This document shows, piece after piece, positions 1 to 6,028 of a stretch of DNA of 6,617 nt (the first letter of the stretch is position 1; every line of letters starts with the position of its first letter). The position numbers and the translations under genes are program-made. The stretch covers positions 1 to 6,617 of the forward strand of contig JAUZEI010000591.1 in NCBI GenBank assembly GCA_030839105.1, given 5' to 3'. Source of the DNA: Actinomycetota bacterium. GTDB lineage: Bacteria; Actinomycetota; Acidimicrobiia; IMCC26256; PALSA-610. The notes below the pieces were generated by a model that was not told the origin of the DNA, did no database searches, and was given only the letters and a program-made list of their open reading frames with translations.

Positions 1-26
1 AGGTCGGCGATCGTCCGGCCGCTCAC
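1..26 (-). CDS. Possible 5' end of the next minus-strand operon gene (partial)
   Basis: Ten bases after the P450 stop codon, the minus strand has a GTG that opens a frame running off the window: (M)SGRTIADL. All readable codons end in G or C, like the genes around it. The tight spacing fits a third gene in the same operon. No convincing Shine-Dalgarno sequence precedes the GTG, and only nine codons are visible, so the product cannot be named. It could also be a chance open stretch. Confidence 0.3.
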
Positions 27-36
27 GTGGGCACCG

Positions 37-1200
37 CTACCGGCACACCATGGGCATACGCGTCGCGCCTCGCACGAGCGTCGAACGCGAAAGCTCCGGT
101 TCGCCGGTCGCCTCATAGTCCGGGAACCGGGCGAGCAGCTCTTCCAGGAAGACGCGCGCTTCGAGCCGGGCCAGCGCCGCGCCCACGCAGAGGTGCTCGC
201 CGAAGCCGAACGCGAGATGCTGCGCGTCGACCGGGCGCGTCACGTCGAACTCGGCTGCCGTGGGTCCGAAGGCGTCCTCGTCGCGGTTGGCCGATGCGTA
301 GAGCATCACGAGGAAATCGCCTTCCGCGATGGACTGGCCGTGCAGCTCGGTCGCCCTCGTCGCGGTACGCCCGAACACTTGGATCGGCGTCACCCAGCGC
401 AGGCATTCCTCGACGGCCGCCGGAACCCGCGCCGGCTCGCGCGTCAATCGCGCGCGCTGTTCGGGATGTTCCGCAAGGGCATACGCGCCGCCCGACACGA
501 GGTGGCGTGTCGTCTCGTTGCCCGCGACGAGCAACGCGAGCAGGTAGGTGACGGCCTCGGCGGTGGTGATCGGGGTGCCCTCGACCTCGGCGCGGACCAC
601 GGCCGATGCAATGTCGTCGCGCGGAGCCGCGCGACGTTCCTTGACGTGCGCGATGAGGAATTGGTACAGCGCGGAGAGGTCGGCGAGGTTGTCGTCGGGC
701 CGGTCGGGAGAGTCGATTGCGGCGTCGGACCAGCGCCGGAATTTGTCGCGGTCGTGCGCGTCGATGCCCAGCAGCTCCGCGATCACCAACACCGGGAACG
801 GCGCCGCGACTCGATCGACGAAGTCGATTTCCTGGTCGGCCGGCACCTCCGCGAGGACCGACCGGGCAACGGAACGCACCCGAGCCTCGAGTGAGCCGAC
901 GGCGCGCGGCGTGAACCGGCGCGTCACCAGGCCGCGCCACGGCGCGTGCACCGGTGGGTCCATGTGCAGGATCGACCCTTCGATCGTGCCGCCGTTGCGC
1001 AGCGGATCGTTCACCAGCACCCCTTTGCCGGAACAGAACCGCTCCGGATCACGGCTCACCGTGCGCACGTCGTCGTAGCGCGCGATCGTCCACGAGTTCC
1101 GCGCGTACTGACGTACCGGCTCCTCGCGCCGCAGCCGCGCCAGCTCGTCGTAGTAGCCGGGACTCGTGAAGCTGCCGATGGTTTCGGGGTTGAGCGTCAT
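37..1200 (-). CDS. Cytochrome P450 monooxygenase
   Basis: A complete soluble bacterial P450 of 387 residues, a usual length for the class. It would bind heme and hydroxylate an organic substrate using O2 and electrons from a ferredoxin/reductase pair; no such partner is encoded here. Landmarks in order are the C-helix DPPVHAPWR (81-89), the I-helix oxygen-activating AGNETT (226-231), the K-helix ExxR as E265-R268, and the heme loop FGFGEHLCVG (331-340) with C338 as the iron ligand. All key residues are present. The start at 1200 is chosen because its ATG overlaps the upstream gene's TGA by four bases (ATGA), which suggests translational coupling. A GAGGAAA lies about 10-13 bases upstream. An in-frame start at 1272 would add 24 residues inside the upstream gene. 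The sequence resembles actinobacterial P450s acting on terpenes, steroids or fatty acids, but the substrate cannot be read from it. Confidence 0.95.
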   Translation of the reverse strand: MTLNPETIGSFTSPGYYDELARLRREEPVRQYARNSWTIARYDDVRTVSRDPERFCSGKGVLVNDPLRNGGTIEGSILHMDPPVHAPWRGLVTRRFTPRAVGSLEARVRSVARSVLAEVPADQEIDFVDRVAAPFPVLVIAELLGIDAHDRDKFRRWSDAAIDSPDRPDDNLADLSALYQFLIAHVKERRAAPRDDIASAVVRAEVEGTPITTAEAVTYLLALLVAGNETTRHLVSGGAYALAEHPEQRARLTREPARVPAAVEECLRWVTPIQVFGRTATRATELHGQSIAEGDFLVMLYASANRDEDAFGPTAAEFDVTRPVDAQHLAFGFGEHLCVGAALARLEARVFLEELLARFPDYEATGEPELSRSTLVRGATRMPMVCR

Positions 1201-2372
1201 ACGAATGATGTTTCCTCGTCGAGGCCCTCGTCGGGCCAGGCGCCGGTGATTGTCGTCTGGAAGTTGCACCAACCACGACCGCCGCCGATCGGGTCGTCGA
1301 CGCGCAACACCGCGTCGCGAATCTGATGGAAGCGGCGCGCGGTCGCGGGGTCGGTGCAGTCGTCGACATGCTCACCGTCGACGTGCAGGGCGCCGCGCCA
1401 TTCGCCGTGGTGATGCCCGTCGAGCCCGAAGTACAGACCACCGCCGAGATGGAACCCGGTGTCTCCCATCGCCTCGACACTCACGGGGCGGGTTGTGCCG
1501 TCGGCCATCGTGAAGTGCAGCGTGCCGCCGCGTATGCGCCGGTTGACCGGATCGAAGCGAAGTTCCGGATGCAGTGCCGCGAACCGCTCGACCTTTCCGT
1601 CGGAATGTTCCACACCGCCCTCGACCATCGTCTCTTCGTACCCGACACCGCGGATCAACCGATGCTGATGATGGATCGCGTACACGGTGCCATCGGCTCG
1701 TTCGAGCAGCATCGGGCTCCAGGAGAACCGGAAGGACATGCCCGCCGGGAGCTCACCTCCGCGCCGCGCGCCCTCGATGTCGCCGGGCGGGATGCCGACG
1801 TCCTGACGGATTCCCCACGAGTGATCGCGTGTCGTGAACCACGTGTCCGGAGTGATGTCGCTGCGCACGCCTTCGACCTCGACCCATCCGGATGCGAGAC
1901 CCATCTGGTGGTAGCGCAGGACCTCGGCATCGAGCCGCGTTCCGCGGCGCGCCCGTAGGCGGTCGCGCCGCTCGAGCAGCGGAGGAACGGCAGCCTCGAA
2001 GATCCACTCGTACGCGATCGGCACCGCGTCGTTCGCCGCGCACGCGAAGCGCACCCGCCGGTACGGCTCGATGACTTCGTAGTCGATCGGTCCGGCGCCG
2101 ATGCGATCCGCGTCGTCACTCAGCCGGCGGCTCGCGCGAACCGTCCATTGTTCCCTGCCGCGCGACACCCCGGCGTAACCGTCGAACACGTTCCGGTTCG
2201 CGTACTTGCCGACGCCCAACGCGACCTGCAACGAGCCGTCGCGCGCGGCGGCCATCGCGCACACCTTCTCGGTCCACGATCGGTCGGCCTGGGCGACATG
2301 CGCGTGCGTCTCGACGATCTGGTGCGCGAACGCCTCGTCGTTCGCGACGAGCGGGCCGTCGTCGGTGGTCAT
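1197..2372 (-). CDS. DUF7064/DUF7065-type (CrtC/AttH lipocalin-like) protein
   Basis: A 391-residue protein without a signal peptide or membrane segment, so probably cytoplasmic. It has the conserved blocks I associate with an actinobacterial family annotated as DUF7065 (N-terminal) plus DUF7064 (C-terminal), distantly related to hydroxyneurosporene-synthase/AttH lipocalin-like folds. These blocks are GKYANRNVFDGYAGVSRG (55-72), DHSWGIRQDVG (183-193) and GLYFGLDGHHHGEWRG (312-327). The histidine and tryptophan clusters could line a ligand pocket. The exact activity of this family is unknown to me; binding or modification of a hydrophobic terpenoid or lipid is inference from the fold relatives and from coupling to a P450. 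The start at 2372 is chosen because GGAG lies four bases upstream and the family-like sequence begins just after it. An open extension to 2552 would run through the divergent promoter and into the opposite gene. The gene ends in the ATGA overlap with the P450. Confidence 0.82.
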   Translation of the reverse strand: MTTDDGPLVANDEAFAHQIVETHAHVAQADRSWTEKVCAMAAARDGSLQVALGVGKYANRNVFDGYAGVSRGREQWTVRASRRLSDDADRIGAGPIDYEVIEPYRRVRFACAANDAVPIAYEWIFEAAVPPLLERRDRLRARRGTRLDAEVLRYHQMGLASGWVEVEGVRSDITPDTWFTTRDHSWGIRQDVGIPPGDIEGARRGGELPAGMSFRFSWSPMLLERADGTVYAIHHQHRLIRGVGYEETMVEGGVEHSDGKVERFAALHPELRFDPVNRRIRGGTLHFTMADGTTRPVSVEAMGDTGFHLGGGLYFGLDGHHHGEWRGALHVDGEHVDDCTDPATARRFHQIRDAVLRVDDPIGGGRGWCNFQTTITGAWPDEGLDEETSFV

Positions 2373-2376
2373 CGTG

Positions 2377-2380
2377 CTCC
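2377..2380 (-). promoter_or_regulatory. Ribosome binding site of the DUF7064-type gene
   Basis: Read on the minus strand the sequence is ACGGAGCACGATG. GGAG sits four bases before the ATG at 2372, a little close but the only good match nearby. It decides the start against the upstream in-frame codon at 2552. Confidence 0.6.
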
Positions 2381-2445
2381 GTCGAGCGGCCGGCTCGGCC
2401 CGGGGCCCGCTCGGCGTCGCTCGACCACCGCGGGGGTCGACTTCC

Positions 2446-2478
2446 GATGTGACATCTGGGCGTGATTCTGTAACATCT
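2446..2478. promoter_or_regulatory. Candidate operator: two TGTrACATCT sites 21 bp apart
   Basis: TGTGACATCT (2448-2457) and TGTAACATCT (2469-2478) differ at one base in ten and are offset by exactly 21 bases, two turns of the helix. The first lies in a perfect 11-base palindrome with a one-base centre (GATGT g ACATC, 2446-2456). The second keeps the right arm and about half of the left arm. They cover the -35 and -10 of the candidate promoter, a layout suited to a repressor dimer pair such as a TetR-type protein. The regulator is not in this window, and its family is inference. Confidence 0.45.
2449..2476 (+). promoter_or_regulatory. Candidate sigma-70-type promoter of the kinase gene
   Basis: GTGACA (2449-2454, five of six to TTGACA) and TAACAT (2471-2476, four of six to TATAAT and fitting the actinobacterial TAnnnT pattern) are separated by 16 bases. 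Transcription would begin about 2482-2485, only a few bases before the ATG at 2487. The predicted mRNA is therefore leaderless or nearly so, which agrees with the lack of a Shine-Dalgarno sequence there. Confidence 0.5.
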
Positions 2479-2486
2479 CGCCGCGT

Positions 2487-3536
2487 ATGACAACTCTGGC
2501 GCGCCGGGACGATGCCGAGCTCGCCCGCGGCTTCACGGCGTGGTGCGCGCACCGGTGGCCCGCTGCCGGATACGAGATCGCCCGGCTCGATCGGCCGCGC
2601 TCGGGTTGGACCAACGAAACGCTTCTGCTGACCGTGCGTGACCGTGCCGCCCGCGAACAGCGGCTGGTCGTGCGCCTGCCGCCGGCGGTGCCGACCTGGC
2701 CGGTCTACGACCTCGAGGCCCAGGCGCGCGTGCTCGGGGCCCTCACCAAGAGTCCAGTCCCCGTTCCCGACGTCGTCGCGTACGAAGCCGCCGAAGGGTG
2801 GCTGGGCACGGCCTTCCTGGTGATGTCACACGCGCCCGGTCGGCCCGGTGCCGAAGCGCCCGCTCTCGACAAGTGGGTGACGGAATCGGCGCCCGATGTA
2901 CAGCGGGCGTTGCACGCGGGCTTCGTCGACATGCTCGCGAGCATTCACTCCGTCGACTGGGCCGCGGCGGGCCTCGGCGGAGCCGTGCGCGGCGACGAGC
3001 AATCGCTTGCGCAGGAGGTCGCGTGGTGGGTCGACTATGTCGAGTGGGCGAGTGACGGCAACCCGACCGTGGCGCTCGCCCGAGCGGCGGCGTGGTGCGC
3101 GGCGTCGATCCCGGAGAATGAACCGCCCGCGTCGTTGTGTTGGGGCGACGCGCGCCTCGGCAACGTCATGTTCGCCGAAGACCGCTCCGTCACCGCGGTG
3201 CTCGACTGGGAACAGGCGACGATCGGACCCGCCGAGCTCGACCTCGCGTGGTACCTGTCGCTCGACGACCTCACGACGCATTTCGTCCGACGAACGGTGC
3301 CCGGCTTCCTGACGCGGTCCGAGCTCGTCACGCGCTACGAAGCCGCGCTCGGTCGGGGCGTGTGCGATCTCGAGTGGCACGAAATCTTTGCGCTCGTCCG
3401 CTCTACCGCGATCAACGAGCGTCAGGCTCGCCTCGCGGCCGCGAGTGGTGTGGCGTACCCGGGAGTTGCCGGCGACGACAATCCCGTCCTCGAGATCATC
3501 GGAGCGCGGATCCGGGCTTTCGCCCCCGACCGCTGA
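2487..3536 (+). CDS. APH-fold phosphotransferase (ACAD10/LvaA-like small-molecule kinase)
   Basis: A 349-residue protein of the aminoglycoside phosphotransferase/choline kinase fold (PF01636), soluble and probably cytoplasmic. The N-lobe has a nucleotide-loop-like SGWTNETLLL (39-48) and VVRLPP (61-66), where an arginine (R63) holds the place of the usual ATP-binding lysine. The C-lobe has LCWGDARLGNVMF (217-229) with catalytic D221 and N226, then VLDWE (238-242) with the Mg-binding D240, and AELDLAW (249-255). The usual HGD is WGD here. These features place it with the ACAD10/ACAD11 kinase-domain subgroup rather than antibiotic-resistance enzymes. Its relative LvaA phosphorylates 4-hydroxyvaleryl-CoA in levulinate catabolism. 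Phosphorylation of a hydroxylated acyl or lipid intermediate is therefore a reasonable inference; resistance is not. The start at 2487 lacks a Shine-Dalgarno and follows a TAACAT by ten bases. It is first in an operon with the sulfotransferase. Confidence 0.9.
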   Translation: MTTLARRDDAELARGFTAWCAHRWPAAGYEIARLDRPRSGWTNETLLLTVRDRAAREQRLVVRLPPAVPTWPVYDLEAQARVLGALTKSPVPVPDVVAYEAAEGWLGTAFLVMSHAPGRPGAEAPALDKWVTESAPDVQRALHAGFVDMLASIHSVDWAAAGLGGAVRGDEQSLAQEVAWWVDYVEWASDGNPTVALARAAAWCAASIPENEPPASLCWGDARLGNVMFAEDRSVTAVLDWEQATIGPAELDLAWYLSLDDLTTHFVRRTVPGFLTRSELVTRYEAALGRGVCDLEWHEIFALVRSTAINERQARLAAASGVAYPGVAGDDNPVLEIIGARIRAFAPDR

Positions 3537-3561
3537 GGCGCGATCCTCTCCTGTTCGCTAC

Positions 3562-3568
3562 GGGGGAG
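3562..3568 (+). promoter_or_regulatory. Ribosome binding site of the sulfotransferase gene
   Basis: GGGGGAG ends nine bases before ATG at 3578 and only three bases before the in-frame GTG at 3572. The spacing favours the ATG as the start. Confidence 0.6.
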
Positions 3569-3577
3569 ATCGTGGGC

Positions 3578-4858
3578 ATGGGCAACACGCTCGAGCATCC
3601 GGACTGGGTACGGCGGTTCAACCTGTTCGGTGACATCGTCGGTGATCCCGGCCGGCTCGCGGGCCTCCATCCGGACGAGCTCCTGGCGACGGCGCGCGCC
3701 TCGACTGGACTCGACGATCTCGGCGAGGCGGATTGGCCGGGCTGGACCGAGACCTACACGCGCATGCTCACCGCGATCGAGGACGAAGCGCGCCTGCACG
3801 CGTTGGGCCGCGTCGTGACGCGCGCCGAAGTGCTGAAGGTGTTGCAGACGCGGCTACGACTCCAACACGAATGGGCGACCCGTCCGGCGCTCCTCGCGGA
3901 GCCGGTCGACGGGCCCCTGTTCGTCGTCGGCCCACCCCGCACGGGTACGACGATCCTCCTCGAACTGCTGGCGCTCGACCCACAGTTGCGCGCGCCGATC
4001 GCGTGGGAAGCACTCCACCCGCTTCCGTCCGAAGGCAGCGTCGAGCGGCGCCGGGAGCTCTCGGAGTGCGAGCAGGAGTTCTGGGCCGACGTGCATCCCG
4101 AATTCAGGACGATGCACGAGCTCGCGAGCGACCTGCCGTGCGAGTGCGTCAACTTCTTGGTGTACGACTTCGCAGGCCCGTACTACAGCATGATGTACGA
4201 CACACCCAGCTTCACCGGTTGGCAGTTGGAGAACCTCGACACATTGGGGCGCGTGTACCGACTCCACCGGCGCATGTTGCAGACGTTTCAGCACGGTCCG
4301 ACGGCGGGTCAACCCGCGGCGGCGGGCGCGGCCGGCGACGGAGGACCCCGTCGTTGGTTGCTCAAATCGCCGGGCCATCTCTCGACGCTCGCCGCACTCT
4401 TCGCCGAGTACCCCGACGCGCGCGTCATCCATACGCATCGCGACCCGCGGCGCTTCGTCGCGTCACTCGTGAGCCTGCTCTCGGTGTTGCGTTTCATGCG
4501 GAGCGAGACCGACCAACGAGTCGTCCTCGGACCGATCATGGAGATGACGTATCAGCTGTTCCTCGAGCAGGTGATCGCGCAACGCAGCGACGGGATCGTG
4601 CCCGACGACCAGATCGTCGATACGCATTTTCTGGAGCTCATGTCGGACCCGGTCGCGATGCTCCACCGCGTATACGGCCGGCTGGGCTACGACTGGCCAA
4701 AGGGACACGATCGGGCGATCACCGCCTACCTCGCCGCCAAGCCCAAGGCGAAGCACGGGGCGCACACCTACTCCTACGGCGACCTCGGTCTCGACGAAGA
4801 CCACGTGCGCGCCACGTTCGCTCCGTACGTGGCGCACTACGGGATCACGGAGGAATAA
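3578..4858 (+). CDS. PAPS-dependent sulfotransferase family protein
   Basis: A 426-residue protein of the Sulfotransfer_3 type (PF13469), which moves a sulfo group from PAPS to a hydroxyl of a small molecule or lipid. The 5'-phosphosulfate-binding loop is PLFVVGPPRTGTT (113-125). A second conserved block is WLLKSPGHLSTL (260-271). The 3'-phosphate-binding block is VIHTHRDPRRFVAS (283-296), with HRDP and a downstream serine. The end, HTYSYGDLGLDEDHV (396-410), matches the usual C-terminus of this bacterial group. No signal peptide or membrane helix is seen. An Ala/Gly-rich stretch (241-256) looks like a flexible insertion. The ATG at 3578 is chosen for its GGGGGAG, and the open frame before it (from 3137) overlaps the kinase gene as arginine-rich nonsense. 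The 41-base gap after the kinase stop indicates one transcript. The substrate is unknown, plausibly the hydroxylated product of the neighbouring P450. Confidence 0.92.
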   Translation: MGNTLEHPDWVRRFNLFGDIVGDPGRLAGLHPDELLATARASTGLDDLGEADWPGWTETYTRMLTAIEDEARLHALGRVVTRAEVLKVLQTRLRLQHEWATRPALLAEPVDGPLFVVGPPRTGTTILLELLALDPQLRAPIAWEALHPLPSEGSVERRRELSECEQEFWADVHPEFRTMHELASDLPCECVNFLVYDFAGPYYSMMYDTPSFTGWQLENLDTLGRVYRLHRRMLQTFQHGPTAGQPAAAGAAGDGGPRRWLLKSPGHLSTLAALFAEYPDARVIHTHRDPRRFVASLVSLLSVLRFMRSETDQRVVLGPIMEMTYQLFLEQVIAQRSDGIVPDDQIVDTHFLELMSDPVAMLHRVYGRLGYDWPKGHDRAITAYLAAKPKAKHGAHTYSYGDLGLDEDHVRATFAPYVAHYGITEE

Positions 4859-4891
4859 TTCTCGGGAACCTGCGGACCTGCGCGCGTCGTC

Positions 4892-4905
4892 GGACTCTCC
4901 AGTCC
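4892..4905 (+). other. Small hairpin before the DUF2330 gene
   Basis: GGACT CTCC AGTCC forms a perfect five-base-pair stem with a four-base loop in the 66-base gap between the sulfotransferase and DUF2330 genes. No T-run follows, so it is not a canonical intrinsic terminator. CTCCA (4897-4901) is complementary to TGGAG (4914-4918) at the downstream ribosome binding site. An alternative pairing that hides that site is possible. Confidence 0.3.
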
Positions 4906-4914
4906 ACGGCAGTT

Positions 4915-4920
4915 GGAGGG
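4915..4920 (+). promoter_or_regulatory. Ribosome binding site of the DUF2330 gene
   Basis: GGAGGG, a strong match to the anti-Shine-Dalgarno sequence, ends four bases before ATG at 4925. It overlaps the alternative TTG start at 4913, so it rules that start out in favour of the ATG. Confidence 0.75.
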
Positions 4921-4924
4921 TCAG

Positions 4925-6028
4925 ATGTCGCACGGGTTCCCCGAATTCCGTCGCTCACGTTCCGGTCGCGTTCTTTCTCGCACTCTCCTCGCGCTGGCGG
5001 TACCGGCGGTGGTCGCCGCCCTCGCCGCGCCCGCCGGGGCGTGCGGAGGCCTGGTGGGCGAGAACGGAAGCATCAAGCTCACGCGCACCACGACGCTCGC
5101 CGCGTATCACGACGGTGTCGAGCGCTACGTGACGTCCTTCGAGTTCAGCGGTCAGGGCAAATCGGTCGGATCGATCACACCGCTGCCCGGCATCCCCACG
5201 AAGGTCGAGCGGGGCGGGAACTGGACGCTGCAACGGCTCGAGCGCGAGGTCGCGCCGCCGGTAGAGGCCCAGTTCAATCTCGCCGCCCGCGGTGCCGCGA
5301 CGTCGGACAGCGCGGTCGTGATCCTCGAGAAGAAGATCGACGCCCTCGACATCACGATCCTCAAGGGCGGCGGCGCCGAAGTCGGCAAGTGGGCCGTGGA
5401 CCACGGCTTCCTGCTCACGCCGGACGCACCCGCGATGCTCGACTTCTACGGCCGCCGCAGCCAGATCTTCATGGCCGCCCGGTTCGACGCGACGCGCGCG
5501 CAACGGCTCGGACAGACGACGGGCGACGGAACCCCGATCATGCTGACGATCCCCGTGAAGGAGCCGTGGGTCCCGTTGCACATCCTCAGTCTCGGTCTCG
5601 ACAAGGCGTCCGTGGTCGAGGCCGACGTCTTCCTGCTCACCGACCGGCGCCCCAAGCTCCTCGCCGGCGGTAATGGTCTGAGCTTGCGGCGTAACGAGTC
5701 CGCGTCGGCTTCGTTGCTCGACGACCTTCGTATCGACAAAGGCATGGGCTGGGTGCCGCAGCACATGTGGTTCACCTACCTGCGGCTGAACACGCCCGCC
5801 GCGCAACTCGGCTACGACCTCGCGGTGTCCGACCAGCCCGGTGCGGTGCCGCGGCTCGCCGATACCGGTGTGACCGCACAGGTCGCCCGGGCCGTCGTCG
5901 CACCGACCGGACAGAGTCGCGCGATGTGGCCGCTCGTGGCGGCGGTGATCACGGGTGCGCTGACCTTCGGCTCCGTCACGGTTGTGGGCAGCAGGCGCCG
6001 GCGGCGGATCGCCGAGGCCACCCCGTGA
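4925..6028 (+). CDS. DUF2330 domain protein, exported and C-terminally membrane-anchored
   Basis: A 367-residue protein matching the DUF2330 family (PF10092). The hallmark is ACGGLVGENGSIKLTRTTT (39-57), followed by AAYHDGVERYVTSFEF (59-74) and ITPLPGIPTKVERGG (84-98). The molecular function of this family is not known to me. The N-terminus is a signal peptide: an arginine-rich start (9-19), a hydrophobic core (20-38) and a likely cut at AGA/C40. C40 is the only cysteine in the protein and sits where a lipoprotein cysteine would, although AGAC is a poor lipobox. Residues 334-355 form a membrane helix followed by SRRRRR, which predicts one membrane anchor with the 290-residue domain outside and a short inner tail. 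The gene's stop overlaps the cupredoxin start (GTGA), so the two are probably made together. A role in the cell envelope is inferred from topology only. Confidence 0.88.
   Translation: MSHGFPEFRRSRSGRVLSRTLLALAVPAVVAALAAPAGACGGLVGENGSIKLTRTTTLAAYHDGVERYVTSFEFSGQGKSVGSITPLPGIPTKVERGGNWTLQRLEREVAPPVEAQFNLAARGAATSDSAVVILEKKIDALDITILKGGGAEVGKWAVDHGFLLTPDAPAMLDFYGRRSQIFMAARFDATRAQRLGQTTGDGTPIMLTIPVKEPWVPLHILSLGLDKASVVEADVFLLTDRRPKLLAGGNGLSLRRNESASASLLDDLRIDKGMGWVPQHMWFTYLRLNTPAAQLGYDLAVSDQPGAVPRLADTGVTAQVARAVVAPTGQSRAMWPLVAAVITGALTFGSVTVVGSRRRRRIAEATP

Larger units (their letters stand above)
2373..2486. promoter_or_regulatory. Divergent intergenic regulatory region
   Basis: These 114 bases separate the minus-strand DUF7064/P450 operon from the plus-strand kinase/sulfotransferase operon, and must hold the promoters of both. 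The half nearer the minus-strand gene is extremely GC-rich and contains the imperfect palindrome GGCCCgGGGCC (2397-2407). The half nearer the kinase gene is clearly AT-richer and carries the repeated TGTrACATCT sites. For the minus strand only a weak -10 candidate is visible (CAGAAT, complement of 2465-2470), so that promoter is not assigned. Confidence 0.75.

Noticed and set aside
2373..2552. N-terminal extension of the DUF7064-type protein
   Set aside because: It would run through the divergent promoter and into the kinase gene; the extension is Arg/Pro-rich and a GGAG supports 2372.
2487..3536. Antibiotic resistance gene, from the aminoglycoside phosphotransferase fold
   Set aside because: The WGDARLGN form and the context with a P450 and sulfotransferase fit the ACAD10/LvaA-like metabolic subgroup.
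3137..3577. 147-residue in-frame extension upstream of the sulfotransferase start
   Set aside because: It overlaps the kinase gene in another frame, is arginine-rich with no domain content, and a good ribosome binding site precedes 3578.
4304..4317. GCGGGT-CA-ACCCGC inverted repeat
   Set aside because: It lies inside the sulfotransferase coding sequence with a loop too short to form easily; expected by composition.
3854..4438. Long antisense open frame opposite the sulfotransferase
   Set aside because: It has low-information composition with no motifs, and mirrors the codon bias of the real gene.
4854..4859. AATAAT, five of six to a -10 element, at the sulfotransferase stop
   Set aside because: The A/T bases come from the GAG-GAA-TAA gene end and no -35 is seen at the right distance, so it is not called as a promoter for the DUF2330 unit.
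4913..4915. TTG start for the DUF2330 gene
   Set aside because: It overlaps the GGAGGG that serves the ATG at 4925, and has no upstream site of its own.
3733..5673. A 646-codon plus-strand open frame spanning the sulfotransferase and DUF2330 genes
   Set aside because: It is out of frame with both recognised genes, very rich in Arg/Ala/Gly, and crosses an intergenic gap; a product of high GC.
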